Shown here piece after piece: positions 39,785 to 49,899 of a DNA stretch of 64,000 bases. Each line of letters opens with the position of its first letter. The first letter of the stretch is position 1. The notes beneath the pieces were generated by a model. It worked only from the letters and a program-made list of their open reading frames with translations, did no database searches and was not told the DNA's origin. The position numbers and the translations under genes were made by a program. This stretch comes from Elusimicrobia bacterium GWA2_61_42 (lineage in GTDB: Bacteria; Elusimicrobiota; Elusimicrobia; Elusimicrobiales; UBA9959), in contig MGTU01000009.1 of the NCBI GenBank assembly GCA_001799615.1, positions 64,576-128,575 on the forward strand. Reading direction: 5' to 3'.

Positions 39785-40681
39785 ATGTTCAGAATGGGTA
39801 AAAGAATTTTCCTCTTCCTCGCGGTAAATATCCTCATCCTGGCGACCTTGTCCATTACCATGCGCATCCTGGGCGTGGGCGCCTATTTCGGCGCGCGCGG
39901 CATAGATTACCAGAACCTCATGCTGTTCTGCCTGGTGTGGGGCATGGGCGGCGCTTTTATCTCCCTGGGGCTGTCCCGCGTGATGGCCAAGTGGATGATG
40001 GGCGTGGTGGTGATAGACCCGGACACGCGCGACCCCGGCTTGGGCGAACTGGTGCGCACCGTGCATAAACTGGCCCGGGCCGCCAACCTGCCTGCGATGC
40101 CCGAGGTCGGCTATTATCCCAGCCCCGAGGTCAACGCTTTCGCCACCGGGCCCACCAAAAGCCGCGCGCTGGTGGCCGTTTCCGCCGGCCTGCTGGAGCG
40201 CATGGACCGCGCCGAGTTGGAAGGCGTGCTGGCCCACGAAATAGCCCACGTGGCCAACGGCGACATGGTCACCATGACGCTGATACAGGGCATCATAAAC
40301 GCTTTTGTCATGTTCCTGGCCCGCGTGATAGCTTTCTTCATCGCCAACCGGGGCAGGGATTCCGAGAGCAGCTCCGGCCCCAGCTACCTGGTCATTTTCC
40401 TGCTGGAGATGGCGCTGAGCGTGCTGGGGATGATAGTGGTGTCCGCTTTCTCGCGCCGCCGCGAATACCGCGCCGACGAGGGCGGCGCGCAGCTGGCCGG
40501 CCGCACCAATATGATAAAGGCGCTGGAAGCCCTGCAGAGCACGGTGGCTTACGCGGACCTCACCAATAAAGAGGCTCTGGCCACGCTGAAGATCTCCGGC
40601 AAGCCCAAAGGTTTCTTCTCGCTGTTCGCCACGCACCCGCCGCTGGAAGAGCGCATCGCCAGGCTTAAAGCCGCGGTTTAA
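39785..40681 (+). CDS. htpX: HtpX-family zinc metalloprotease (M48)
   Basis: 298 aa, typical length. Two N-terminal TM helices (FLFLAVNILILATL; MLFCLVWGMGGAFISLGL), zinc motif AELEGVLAHEIAHVANGDMV, further TM segments, and YRADEGGAQLAG with the third ligand Glu. Inner-membrane quality-control protease facing the cytoplasm. GGAGG ribosome site; TAAAAT near 39750. Confidence 0.95.
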   Translation: MFRMGKRIFLFLAVNILILATLSITMRILGVGAYFGARGIDYQNLMLFCLVWGMGGAFISLGLSRVMAKWMMGVVVIDPDTRDPGLGELVRTVHKLARAANLPAMPEVGYYPSPEVNAFATGPTKSRALVAVSAGLLERMDRAELEGVLAHEIAHVANGDMVTMTLIQGIINAFVMFLARVIAFFIANRGRDSESSSGPSYLVIFLLEMALSVLGMIVVSAFSRRREYRADEGGAQLAGRTNMIKALEALQSTVAYADLTNKEALATLKISGKPKGFFSLFATHPPLEERIARLKAAV

Positions 40682-40702
40682 AAGCCCCGCCTTTATTAAG
40701 AA

Positions 40703-40735
40703 CGCCTCCTGTAACTAACAGGAGGTGTTTTTTTT
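40703..40735 (+). terminator. Intrinsic terminator
   Basis: CCTCCTGT - AACTA - ACAGGAGG, then TGTTTTTTTT. Confidence 0.9.
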
Positions 40736-40785
40736 GGCGTTTATTTGGGATAATTGCCGTATATGGGGAAGACGGGGTTAAAACT

Positions 40786-43278
40786 TTGAAAAAGATCCGG
40801 ATCGCCAAAGGCGGCTTGAAAAGAGATAAGGCCGCGCGCGACCTTGACGAGGCCCGCGAGCGCTACCGGCGCCTGGTCGAGGGCCTGCGCGGCGAGTATT
40901 TTTTCTACCAGCACGGCCTGGACGGGGTCTTTACCTACATAAGCCCTTCCATAAAAGACGTGCTGGGCTACAGCCAGCGCCAGTTCCTCAAGCATTACCT
41001 GCGTTATGTGACGGATAATCCGCTGAACAAGACCGTCGTAAAGCATACCAGCCAGAGCATAAAGGGCCGGCAGCAGCCGGCCTACCAGGTAGAGCTGCGT
41101 CACGCCGACGGCGGCAGGCGGACCATAGAGGTGCTGGAGGTGCCTTTACGCGACGAGCGCGGCCGGGTAATTTCCGTGGAGGGCATAGCCCACGACATCA
41201 CCGCCAAGCTCAAGCAGCAGTCCGAGCTTGAGGTTTACCGCGCCGGCCTCGAGCGGCTGGTGGAGGAGCGCACGGCCGAGCTGAAGGCCATCTTCGACAG
41301 GACGCCGGTGCTGATAGTGCTGCTGGACAAAGACCTGAAAGTTATACGCACCAACGCCGCGTCCCACCCGGGCCGGCTGATAGGCGACGTGCTGCGCTGC
41401 GTGAACGCGAAAGGCGGCCGCTGCGGCCGCGGTAAATTCTGCGGCAGCTGCTCCGTGCGCCGGGCCATTTCCGGCACCATGCGCGGCGGCAGGCCGGTCC
41501 TGCGACGGCCGGCGGAGCTGAATAACAGCGCCGGGGGCCGCACTTATTTCCTGCTTTCCACCGCCATCCTGAAAGCCGGGGGCCAAAGGCAGCTGCTGCT
41601 CTGCCTGGACGACATAACCCCGCAGAAGACCGCGGAGGAGTCCCTGCGCAAATCCGAGGAATTCCGCAGGCTCATACTGGGCTCGGTCGGCGACGGGATA
41701 ATCGGCGTGGACGGCCGCGGCAGGATCCTTTTTATGAACGAAGCGGCGGAGGGCATGCTGGGCTGGGAACTGCGGGAGCTGGAAGGTAAGAACCTGCACT
41801 CGCTTATCCATTACAAGCGCCCCGACGGCAGCCCTTATCCCCTGGCCGACTGCCCCATGTACGGCGCCTATACCGAGAAAAAAGAAAGCGTAGTTCAGGA
41901 CGAAATGCTGTGGCGCCGCGACGGCACCGGCTTTTACGTGCGCTATTCCGCCCGGCCCATGTACGCCAGGGGCGAGGTTTCCGGCGCGGTGATAACTTTC
42001 AGCGACATGACCGAGCGCCGCCGCATAGAGAACGAACTGCGCGCCACCAAGGAGCGGCTGCAGACGCAGAACGCCGCGCTGGCCGAGCTGGGCCGCGGGC
42101 GGGGCGCCGCGGCGGCCGACGTGAACGGGGCTTTCCGCGAGGCCGCGGAGACGGCGGCTTCCGCGCTGGGCGCCGACAGGGTGGGGGTCTGGCTGTTCAA
42201 CGAGGACCACAGCGCCCTGGCCTGCACCGCCGCGTACGAGCGGGCTTCCCGCGCCCATTCCTCCGGCGCCGCGCTGGAGGCTTCCGCCTACCCGTCTTTC
42301 TTCCGGCTGCTGGACCGGGAGCGCGTGCTGGTAATAGACGACGCGCGCGCCGACTTCCGCGTGCGCGAACTGCGCGAGGGCTATATAAAGCCGAAAAACG
42401 TAGCCTCGATGCTGTGCGTCGCCATTTCCAACGGGCAGAAGATCGCCGGAGTGATCTCCGCCGAACGCTTCGGCAGGGCCGCGCCCTGGGGCCCGGACGA
42501 GCAGAACCTGCTGGGGGCGGTGGCCGATTTCGCGGCGCTGGCTATTTCGGCGTCCGAGCGCGAAAAGCTGGCCGGCATGAAGGACTTTTTGACCCACACC
42601 ATCGTGCACGACCTGAAGAACCCGCTGTCCTCGATAATACTCGCCGGGCAGCTGCTCAGCGAAAGCCTCAAAGGCAGGCTGTCGGGGGAGCAGCGCGAAA
42701 GCTTCGCCATCCTTAACACCCTGGCCGAAGAGATGAACCGCATGGTGTCCAATATCCTGGACATAAACCGCCTGGAGGACGGCAAGGTGCCGTTAAGGTC
42801 GGGTTTCTTCCGCCACGACAAACTCCTGCGCGAGGCCGCCGGCGCGCTTAAGATGGCCGGCGCGCACGAGGGCAAACGGATAAGGGTGCGGGCGCCGGCC
42901 CTGCCGGCGGAGGTTTACGGCGACCGGGAGCTGCTGCGCCGCGTGCTGGAGAACCTGCTGGTGAACGCGCTGAAGTTCGCCCCGCCCAGGACCGCTATCG
43001 AGATCGGCGCGGAACAGGGACCCGGCGGGAAAAGCATGGAGTTCTTCGTGAAGAACCGGGGCCCCGCCATACCGGAAGAGTACCACGCGAGGATCTTCGA
43101 GAAATTCGTGCAGATAGAGGACCCGGCGCCCAGGAAATGGGCGGGCAAAGGCCTGGGGCTCGCCTTCTGCAAGCTGGCGGTAGAGGCCCACGGTGGGCGC
43201 ATCTGGGTGGAATCGGGGCCCGGGCCCGGCAGCGTTTTCCGCTTCTCGGTGCCGCTCGGGGGAGCCAAGCCTAAGTAG
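40786..43278 (+). CDS. PAS/GAF hybrid sensor histidine kinase
   Basis: 830 aa starting at TTG (40786); the ATG at 40763 is out of frame. PAS 1 at about 20-150, PAS 2 at about 165-280 carrying a Cys cluster (CGRGKFCGSC) of the kind seen in some redox-type PAS domains, PAS 3 at about 290-425, GAF at about 440-590, HisKA with THTIVHDLKNPLSSIILA (His in IVHDLKN), and HATPase (NLLVNALKFAPP, AGKGLGLAFCKLAVEAHGG). No TM segment, so cytoplasmic. No receiver domain; the nearest CheY is at 59871. Confidence 0.95.
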   Translation: MKKIRIAKGGLKRDKAARDLDEARERYRRLVEGLRGEYFFYQHGLDGVFTYISPSIKDVLGYSQRQFLKHYLRYVTDNPLNKTVVKHTSQSIKGRQQPAYQVELRHADGGRRTIEVLEVPLRDERGRVISVEGIAHDITAKLKQQSELEVYRAGLERLVEERTAELKAIFDRTPVLIVLLDKDLKVIRTNAASHPGRLIGDVLRCVNAKGGRCGRGKFCGSCSVRRAISGTMRGGRPVLRRPAELNNSAGGRTYFLLSTAILKAGGQRQLLLCLDDITPQKTAEESLRKSEEFRRLILGSVGDGIIGVDGRGRILFMNEAAEGMLGWELRELEGKNLHSLIHYKRPDGSPYPLADCPMYGAYTEKKESVVQDEMLWRRDGTGFYVRYSARPMYARGEVSGAVITFSDMTERRRIENELRATKERLQTQNAALAELGRGRGAAAADVNGAFREAAETAASALGADRVGVWLFNEDHSALACTAAYERASRAHSSGAALEASAYPSFFRLLDRERVLVIDDARADFRVRELREGYIKPKNVASMLCVAISNGQKIAGVISAERFGRAAPWGPDEQNLLGAVADFAALAISASEREKLAGMKDFLTHTIVHDLKNPLSSIILAGQLLSESLKGRLSGEQRESFAILNTLAEEMNRMVSNILDINRLEDGKVPLRSGFFRHDKLLREAAGALKMAGAHEGKRIRVRAPALPAEVYGDRELLRRVLENLLVNALKFAPPRTAIEIGAEQGPGGKSMEFFVKNRGPAIPEEYHARIFEKFVQIEDPAPRKWAGKGLGLAFCKLAVEAHGGRIWVESGPGPGSVFRFSVPLGGAKPK

Positions 43279-43310
43279 TATAATTTCCGGGGGAGCTTAA
43301 AAGGAAAATT

Positions 43311-44036
43311 ATGTGCGGCAGATATTCACAGACACTTGAACTGGCCGAGGCGGTCAAACGTTTCGGCGTAAAGCCGCCGCCTTTCAACTGCAAGCCCAGC
43401 TACAATATCGCCCCCGGCGCGCAGGCGCCCGTGGTCTGTCACGGCGGGCTGAAGCTGATGAAGTGGGGCTTTATCCCCGCCTGGTCCTACGGGGCCGCCG
43501 GCCCGGGGGCCTCCACGCCGCTTTTTTCGGCCGGAAATACCCTGGAGCAGAAGTTTTCGGAGGAGACGCGGCCGGTTCCCGCGGCGCCCCAGGAAAGGGA
43601 AGGTTTTATAAACGCGCGGGCCGAGGGCATCGCTTCGCGCCCGGCTTTCCGGGCCGCTTTCTACCGCACCCGCTGCCTTATCCCGGCCGACGGCTTCTAC
43701 GAATGGCAGAGCTCCGCCGGGACCAAGGTCCCCTACCGCTTCGAGCTCAGGGATAAAGCCCTGTTCGGGATGGCCGGAGTTTACGAGGAGAAGACCGGAA
43801 CTTACGCGATAATCACCGCCGCCGCCAGCGCGCTGGTGCGCACGGTGCATAACCGCATGCCGGTGATCCTGGAGAAGCGCCATGAAGCGCTCTGGCTGGA
43901 CCCGAAGTTCAAAGACAGCGAAACCCTGCTGCCGCTGCTGCGCGCCTACGATTCCGCCCTCATGCACGGCTACCGGGTTTCCGACGTGGTCAACGACCCC
44001 GCGCACGATTCCCCGGACTGCCTCAAGCCGTTCTGA
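43311..44036 (+). CDS. SRAP-domain (HMCES/YedK) protein
   Basis: 241 aa. MCGRYSQTLE gives the essential Cys2 exposed after Met removal, PSYNIAPG the DNA-binding Asn, GFYEWQ the catalytic Glu and TVHNRMPVIL the His. Forms protective thiazolidine crosslinks with abasic sites in single-stranded DNA. AAGGA ribosome site; TATAAT near 43281. Confidence 0.95.
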   Translation: MCGRYSQTLELAEAVKRFGVKPPPFNCKPSYNIAPGAQAPVVCHGGLKLMKWGFIPAWSYGAAGPGASTPLFSAGNTLEQKFSEETRPVPAAPQEREGFINARAEGIASRPAFRAAFYRTRCLIPADGFYEWQSSAGTKVPYRFELRDKALFGMAGVYEEKTGTYAIITAAASALVRTVHNRMPVILEKRHEALWLDPKFKDSETLLPLLRAYDSALMHGYRVSDVVNDPAHDSPDCLKPF

Positions 44037-44051
44037 TCTTCCTGAATCCCG

Positions 44052-45434
44052 TCAAAGCGTCCGCGCCGGGCGCTGCTCGTCGAGCAGCGCGTAGACGGTC
44101 ACGGGCTTTTCCCAGCCGCGCACCGGGTGGTCGCCCAGTTCCTTGAAGATGAATTCCGGTCCCAGGTTCTCCCGCACTTCGCGCGAGACTATGATGGTGG
44201 TGCCCAGGCGCTTGTTCAGCCCTTCCAGCCGCGCCGCCAGGTTCACGGGGGGGCCTATGGCCGTGTACTCCGCCCTGTCCTCGCTGCCCACGGTGCCCAC
44301 TACGGCCGGGCCGAAAGTGACGCAGAGCCCGACCTGTATCTGCGGCAGGCCCTTGAGCTTGCGCTCGGCGTTGAAGACTTCCACGGAATCCCTCATGCGC
44401 ACCGCGGCCCGCAGCGCTTTTGCGGCGGCGCCTTCCAGGCGCACCGGCGCCCCGAAAAGCGCCAGCAGCCCGTCGCCGATGAACTTGTCCACGCTGCCGC
44501 CGAAGGTCTGCACTACCTGCGTCATCCTGGAAAAATAGTCGTTGAGCATGGAAACCGTCTGCTCGGGGCTCATCTCCAGGCTCAGCTTGGAGAAATCCCT
44601 GATATCGGCGAAGAGGACGGCTATCTCGCGTCTTTCCCCGGCCAGCTCCACGGTGTCCTTCAGCAGCGTGTCCGCCACGTCGCGCGAAACATAGCGCCCG
44701 AACACTTGCCTGATGCGGTCCCGCTCCCTGAGACCTTTGGCCATGTCGTCGAAAGCCGAGGCCAGCAGGCCTATCTCGTCGGAGCCGTGCCAGCCCACCT
44801 CCGCGTCCAGTTTGCCTTCGCCGATGGCCTTGGCGGCGCGCGAAAGCAGCGGGATGGGGCGGGTGAACCAGTTAACGATCAGCACCGTGCCCAGCAGCGC
44901 TATGAGCAGGGCCGCGGCGGAGAGCAGCAGCAGCCTGTTCCTGGCGCCTTTCAGCGCGGCCGACAGGGATTGATGGGTTACCAGCACGGCGGCGGTACCC
45001 AGGCGCGCCTTGCCCATGTTGATTGGCGCTGAAATGTAATAGGACTTGCCGTCCCTGGCGGGCAGCTCCTGCGTTAAAGCGGAGCCCGCGGCCAGCGCGC
45101 GGGCCGCTTCCGCGGAAAGGTCCTGCTCGCCTATCTTTTCGGGGTCGGAGTGGGAAAGCGCCTTGCCGTAGGCGTCAAAAACGAGCGCGGAGCTTATCGC
45201 CTTTTCCTTGGCCATCTCGCTTACCCGCTGGTGCAGGGTAAAGATGTCCAGCGCCGGGGTAAAGGCTTCCCGGGAGGTCTGCGCGAAGGCTTCCGTCCTG
45301 ACCCCGAGTTCCAGCAGCAGCGAATTGCGGGCCTCGTCCATGATCCTTTGGGACATGGCCCCTATGACGGCCAGGATCAGGGCGGAGGAGAAAATGCAGA
45401 GTTTTACCGACAGCTTGCTGAAGAATTTTTTCAT
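44052..45434 (-). CDS. Membrane class III adenylate/guanylate cyclase
   Basis: 460 aa. TM at about 11-28, an extracytoplasmic sensor of about 140 residues, TM at about 188-207, HAMP (TRPIPLLSRAAKAIGEGKLD), then the cyclase domain: IAVLFADIRDFSKLS (first metal Asp), DKFIGDGLLALFG (purine Lys and second Asp) and EYTAIGPPVNLAARLEGL (transition-state Asn). The usual Asp of the last motif (IGDxVN) is Pro here. Product (cAMP or cGMP) cannot be decided. It ends 15 nt from the convergent SRAP gene and lies downstream of the surface-protein gene. Confidence 0.93.
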   Translation of the reverse strand: MKKFFSKLSVKLCIFSSALILAVIGAMSQRIMDEARNSLLLELGVRTEAFAQTSREAFTPALDIFTLHQRVSEMAKEKAISSALVFDAYGKALSHSDPEKIGEQDLSAEAARALAAGSALTQELPARDGKSYYISAPINMGKARLGTAAVLVTHQSLSAALKGARNRLLLLSAAALLIALLGTVLIVNWFTRPIPLLSRAAKAIGEGKLDAEVGWHGSDEIGLLASAFDDMAKGLRERDRIRQVFGRYVSRDVADTLLKDTVELAGERREIAVLFADIRDFSKLSLEMSPEQTVSMLNDYFSRMTQVVQTFGGSVDKFIGDGLLALFGAPVRLEGAAAKALRAAVRMRDSVEVFNAERKLKGLPQIQVGLCVTFGPAVVGTVGSEDRAEYTAIGPPVNLAARLEGLNKRLGTTIIVSREVRENLGPEFIFKELGDHPVRGWEKPVTVYALLDEQRPARTL

Positions 45435-45441
45435 TGGCTTC

Positions 45442-47937
45442 TCAGTAGAGTACCGCGATCTTAAAGCGCTGGGTATCGGAACCGGCGGCGTAATCTTTTT
45501 TAATCACTGCCAGGTAGCCGCCCGGCTCCACCACCCGGCCTTCGCCGTTCCTGCCGTCCCAGGTCCATACCTTGTTGCCCGCTGACCCCTCTGAGCCGGA
45601 GAGCTCGCGTACCCTGCGGCCCTGCAGCGTGTAGATGGTCAGCGTTACCCTGGCCGGGGCGGCCAGGCTGAAGCCGATGCTGGTGGACGCCTGTCGGGGG
45701 TTGAAGGGGTTGGGCCAGTTATAGGGTTTGGCCACGGCGGGCTGCGCCTGCGGCGCCCAGGCGGCCACGCCGGAGCCGGGCAGCGAGAACTCTCCCAGCA
45801 CGCCGGCGCTGCTGCTGGCGCGTACCCTGGCGTAATAAGTCTTCCCCGAAACCAGCGCGGCGGCGGCATAGGACAGGGGGCCGGAAGCCAGCACCTGCTG
45901 CCCGGCAAGGAAATCGTTGCCGCCGGGAGTTGTGCCGATATCGAGCAGGTATTTATAGATGGGCACAGTGCCCGCCGGAGGGGCCCAGGTGAAGACGGTG
46001 GTGCCGTCGTAAGTGTAAGCGGAGGCCGGCTGGGGCGGCTCGGGGCGGGCCGGGGCTTCCAGGGTGGTGAACTGGCCGGCGGTGGTGGAAATTATCGCCG
46101 TGAAGGCCGTCTGGCGGCGCGCGTGGTTAACGGCGCACACCCGCAGCGCGTAAATGCTGCCGGGATCCAGACCTTCGAAAGCCGCGCTGTATGATAGCGT
46201 TTCGCTGGAGGTTTTAACGCTGAGAAAACCGTCCTGCGAAACTTGCGCCAGGAACAAGGTGCCCGGCGGGTTCTGCGCGCCGCTCCAGGAGAAGAGCACG
46301 CTGCTGATGAAAACGCCGGTAAAGGCCGGCGACACGGGGTCCATGGCCAGCGTGGGCGTGGAGAATTCCTGCGTGTAGTCGGTATAAGCCGCGTTCAGCC
46401 CCAGCGCGCGTGCGCGGAAATAATAAGTGGTGTTAGGCATCAACCCCGCGGGCGCGGAGGAGATGCCCGTAGTAAAAGCGGTATGTGCCGCGGCGGCGAA
46501 AGCGGGCACGCTGGAGCGGGTAATTTCATATGAAGTGTAAGCCGGGTTAAAGCCGTCCGCCACGGTGCCGGAGGACCAGTAAAAAGTTACCGACCCGGCG
46601 GCAGCGGACAGGAAGCCCGCTCCCTGCGGATCTGCGGCCCGCGTTATGAACGAAACCGAAGCTGAAGGCGCGCTGTCGCCGTAATCCGTATAGGCGGAGA
46701 GCATCCTGCCTATGGCGGAGTTCGGCTGCAGGCCTGTTTCTGTCTTGGTGTTCTCTGTATCGGCGGCGGAGAAGCCCGTGTAATAGGCCGTGAAGGGAAT
46801 TGCCGTGGTGGAAGAGTAAAGCCTGAATTCCTTGACGGTTTGCGCCGCTGGCAGATAGCCGGAAATATAGCCGCCCCAGGCCGCGCCGGCTTTGCCGGTC
46901 CAGGCATAGGCCGCAGAGGTCTTGAAAATATCGGTTACCGTGAAAGCAGCGGGGGAGGAAGGGAACAGGCCGAAACCCGCTGTGCCGTAGGAGCCGGGCA
47001 TGGCCGGGGTACCCGCGCCGAACTGCGATATGCCGCCGGTCCCTCCGGTTGTAGAAATTCTTACGCCGGAAAAATCAGCGCTGTTATACATAAGGCGTAT
47101 GCGCCCGGCGGCGCCGCCGCCGCCTGGGTTCGGGATGCCGGCGCCGTCGTCAATGGCCGAGCCGCCAGTTCCGCCCGAAGCGGAGAGGCTGCCGTTTAAC
47201 AGTTTAAGGGCGCCGGCGGACTTAATAATTATGCCGCCGCCCGAACCGCCGCCGCCGGCGCCGGCTAAAGCGCCGCCGGAAGTGGTTATGCCTACGCCGC
47301 CGGGCAAACCGTTGGCGCTTACGGTGCCTGAAATTATTGCGTAGCCGGCCTCTATATAAATAGCGCCGCCGCCGGCCCCGCCGCCGCCGCTCTGGTCTTC
47401 GGCCGCGCCGCCGCCGCCGCCACCGCCGCCGCCGGAACCCAGGTAGGCGTCCGCTACGGAAAAGGGAATGCCCAAAGAAGGGTTAAAACCGTATACCGTG
47501 CCGCCCAGGCCGCCGCCTGCCGGTCGCCCCTGGCCGCCGCTGATGCCGTCCAGGTCCGCGTCCGCGTGGCCGCCGCCGCCGCCGCCGTAGGTGGCCAGGG
47601 CGCCCTTGCCGGCCCCGTTGACTACAGGGCTGAAGCCGTCGGAACCTGGCAGACCGGGGCCGCCAGCCGCGCCGCCGGGCAGACCGCTGCCGCTGGCGTT
47701 CAGATGGCCGGCTATGGTGACCGTGGCCGCGTAGACCGCCAGCCGCTCACCGGAGGCTACCAATACCGTGGTACTGGCCGCTACGTTGAAATTGCCGACA
47801 TTGGTGAAAGTCCCGCGCAGGATGTCGTAATTGGCCGGGTTCAGGTCCGCGCCGTGCCAGTCGCCGCCGTTTATTTCGGCCGCGTTCGCGGGCCCGCACA
47901 GGGCGGACAATAAAAGTATCAGGGCAGTTTTTCTCAT
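45442..47937 (-). CDS. Large secreted glycine-rich, FN3-containing surface protein with FlgD/T9SS-like tail
   Basis: 831 aa. Signal peptide 1-19. Residues 30-300 are beta-helical with long Gly runs (SGGGGGGGGGAAEDQSGGGG and similar), typical of extracellular surface proteins. Three FN3-type modules follow (about 440-730). The end (YNWPNPFNPRQASTSIGFSL, VTLTIYTLQGRRVRELSG, WDGRNGEGRVVEPGGYL) is the FlgD-Ig/type IX-sorting-like domain. It follows the PorV-like gene with ATGA overlap. Likely exported across the outer membrane. Long GCC-type codon runs at 47100-47700 are coding. Confidence 0.88.
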   Translation of the reverse strand: MRKTALILLLSALCGPANAAEINGGDWHGADLNPANYDILRGTFTNVGNFNVAASTTVLVASGERLAVYAATVTIAGHLNASGSGLPGGAAGGPGLPGSDGFSPVVNGAGKGALATYGGGGGGHADADLDGISGGQGRPAGGGLGGTVYGFNPSLGIPFSVADAYLGSGGGGGGGGGAAEDQSGGGGAGGGAIYIEAGYAIISGTVSANGLPGGVGITTSGGALAGAGGGGSGGGIIIKSAGALKLLNGSLSASGGTGGSAIDDGAGIPNPGGGGAAGRIRLMYNSADFSGVRISTTGGTGGISQFGAGTPAMPGSYGTAGFGLFPSSPAAFTVTDIFKTSAAYAWTGKAGAAWGGYISGYLPAAQTVKEFRLYSSTTAIPFTAYYTGFSAADTENTKTETGLQPNSAIGRMLSAYTDYGDSAPSASVSFITRAADPQGAGFLSAAAGSVTFYWSSGTVADGFNPAYTSYEITRSSVPAFAAAAHTAFTTGISSAPAGLMPNTTYYFRARALGLNAAYTDYTQEFSTPTLAMDPVSPAFTGVFISSVLFSWSGAQNPPGTLFLAQVSQDGFLSVKTSSETLSYSAAFEGLDPGSIYALRVCAVNHARRQTAFTAIISTTAGQFTTLEAPARPEPPQPASAYTYDGTTVFTWAPPAGTVPIYKYLLDIGTTPGGNDFLAGQQVLASGPLSYAAAALVSGKTYYARVRASSSAGVLGEFSLPGSGVAAWAPQAQPAVAKPYNWPNPFNPRQASTSIGFSLAAPARVTLTIYTLQGRRVRELSGSEGSAGNKVWTWDGRNGEGRVVEPGGYLAVIKKDYAAGSDTQRFKIAVLY

Positions 47938-49769
47938 TTGCCGCCACCGCCTTCGGCCCAGAGGATCTTGCCTTCCAGCTTGCGCGCGGCTTCGTTGCCC
48001 GGGTCCAGGGTCAGGATCTCTTTTACCTGGGCCGAAGCCGCCGGGAGCTTGTTCTTCAGGTAGGCGTCCACGGCCATGTAATAAAGCTTTTCTATTTTCT
48101 TCTGCTCGTCCGCCCCGGGTTTATGCGTATCGGCCGGTACGCAGACCCTGCCCTTCTGTTCGGCTTCTTTGTTGGCGGGGTCGTCGCGCAGTACGGAGGC
48201 GCGGATCTTCATGGCTTTGGCGTAGTCGCCGGTCTCGCAAAGCCTGTCAATTTCTTTCAGGCGCGTGCGCAGCGAAATGTCCAGCCCCTGCCGGGCTATG
48301 CGCATAAGGGAATTGGCGGCGGCCGCGTCCTCGGGGTTAAGCGCCGCGGCTTTCTGGGCGGCCGCTATGGCCGCGGTATATTCTTCCCTGCGCAGGTGGT
48401 TGGAAGCTTTTTTCAGCAGCGCTGCTGACCTTTCGGCGGCTTCGCGCAGTTTGGCGTCTGCCAGGCTGCGCTGCTCCCTTTCGCCCAGCCTCTTGTCTAT
48501 CTCGGCTATGCGCGCGGGCACGCCGGCGTTGGCGGGGTCCAGGTCCAGCACGCTGGCCAGGTATTCCCTGGCGGCCAGCAGGTCTTCTTTGGCAAGGTAG
48601 CGGTCGGCCATGGCCAGGTTGCGCTCCACCGCCTGCCGGGTCAGGGCCGCGTCCATCTCGGCGCGGTAAGCGGTTATCTTGTTCTCTATTTCGGCATTGG
48701 ACGGGTCCCAGAGATTGGCCGTTTCCAGGGTCTTTATCGCCTGCACCAGGTTGCCGTCCTTGCGCATCAGCTCCGCCTGCTGGGCGTAGGCGGCTGCCAG
48801 CTTGGCCGCGTCTTCACGGTTGTAGCGGCCTATGCCGCGGGTGATATATTCTTCCAGCTCGTCGGATGAAATGCCGAACTTAACGGCCAGGCTCAGCGTG
48901 TGTACCGGGGCCACCTCGTGCATCAGCACGGCGTAATCCAGCGAATAGTTGCCAGCGCGCAGGCCCATACCGGTGGAGAAACCCGTGCCGGAGACCCCCA
49001 GACGCAGCGCCGCGCTGCGCCCGTAAAGCACTTCCGCGCCCAGAGACAGCTTGGCGGTCTGCCTTTCGTATTTTACCAGCCCGGCGCCCAGCGTGGCGGA
49101 GAAGATCTCTCCCAGGCGCCTTTCGCCCGAAATAGAAAGGTCCAGCGCCGAGGGAAAAGTGATGCCGTCCGAAACGAGTTTAAGGGACGGCCTGACCAGG
49201 TTCCTGATCACGGCCCCGGCGCGCAGGCCGCGCGGCAGCTCGGCCAGCAGCCCGGCGTCCGCCCCGGTGCCCCAGGCCGAAACGTCGCCCACGGCGTAAC
49301 GCACGGCCTTCACGGACAGGCCGCCGCGCAGGCCGTAGCGGGCGGGGGGGAGAAGGGCTGAAAAAGAGGCGAAGAAAGCGTCGTTGGTTATGTCGAAGGA
49401 AGAAGGCGCGTCGAAAGGGCTGTTCCGGCGTTCGAAACCGCCGCTGGCCTGCCGTATATAGCCGATCCCGGCTGCCCGTTCTTTTTTATGCGGCCAGGCA
49501 AAGCTTACGGAAGTGTTGGAAGTGTCCTCGAAAAGGGCGGTCCTGGAGAAGCCCAGCTCCGGCTTTACGGTATTGCTCAACTGGGCGGGGTTCCAGAAGA
49601 TGGACGAGTAGTCTCCCGGCCAGGAAGAATACGGCGCGCCTATGGCCGCGCCCCTGGCCCCGGCCGGCAGCGTCAGGAAAGCCCCGGGCATGCCGCCGTC
49701 TTCTCCGGCCTGTAGCGGGCAGCCGCCGGCCATGAGGAGGCTCACGATGAAGCAATACCGGATTTTCAC
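47934..49769 (-). CDS. PorV/PorQ-like barrel with C-terminal TPR domain
   Basis: 611 aa. Signal peptide to about 21. Residues 30-300 (AFLTLPAGARGAAIGAPYSS, SIFWNPAQLSN and many aromatic beta strands) match the PorV/PorQ (UPF0164) outer-membrane family. Residues 320-600 are helical with at least four TPRs (AIKTLETANLWDPSNAEIE, AREYLASVLDLDPANAG). The barrel-TPR fusion suggests a periplasmic docking domain. Overlaps the start of the surface-protein gene; the two form a cargo-plus-shuttle pair. Confidence 0.88.
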   Translation of the reverse strand: MKIRYCFIVSLLMAGGCPLQAGEDGGMPGAFLTLPAGARGAAIGAPYSSWPGDYSSIFWNPAQLSNTVKPELGFSRTALFEDTSNTSVSFAWPHKKERAAGIGYIRQASGGFERRNSPFDAPSSFDITNDAFFASFSALLPPARYGLRGGLSVKAVRYAVGDVSAWGTGADAGLLAELPRGLRAGAVIRNLVRPSLKLVSDGITFPSALDLSISGERRLGEIFSATLGAGLVKYERQTAKLSLGAEVLYGRSAALRLGVSGTGFSTGMGLRAGNYSLDYAVLMHEVAPVHTLSLAVKFGISSDELEEYITRGIGRYNREDAAKLAAAYAQQAELMRKDGNLVQAIKTLETANLWDPSNAEIENKITAYRAEMDAALTRQAVERNLAMADRYLAKEDLLAAREYLASVLDLDPANAGVPARIAEIDKRLGEREQRSLADAKLREAAERSAALLKKASNHLRREEYTAAIAAAQKAAALNPEDAAAANSLMRIARQGLDISLRTRLKEIDRLCETGDYAKAMKIRASVLRDDPANKEAEQKGRVCVPADTHKPGADEQKKIEKLYYMAVDAYLKNKLPAASAQVKEILTLDPGNEAARKLEGKILWAEGGGGK

Positions 49770-49899
49770 CTATATAATATACAATAACTTGCGCGCGCGG
49801 ACCACTACCTCGCCGGCGTTATCTCAACCCCTTTAAAGCTAGAAATCGATGTGTACAAAATAGCCCTTGAAATATCGGGTTTTGTCTGCTATACCATAG

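Noticed and set aside
44052-45434. The nucleotidyl cyclase as source of the riboswitch ligand
   Set aside because: Class III cyclases make cAMP or cGMP, not cyclic dinucleotides; no GGDEF/Hypr gene is in the window.
47100-47720. CRISPR-like or satellite GCC-rich repeats
   Set aside because: They are irregular glycine codons of the surface protein, without uniform spacers.
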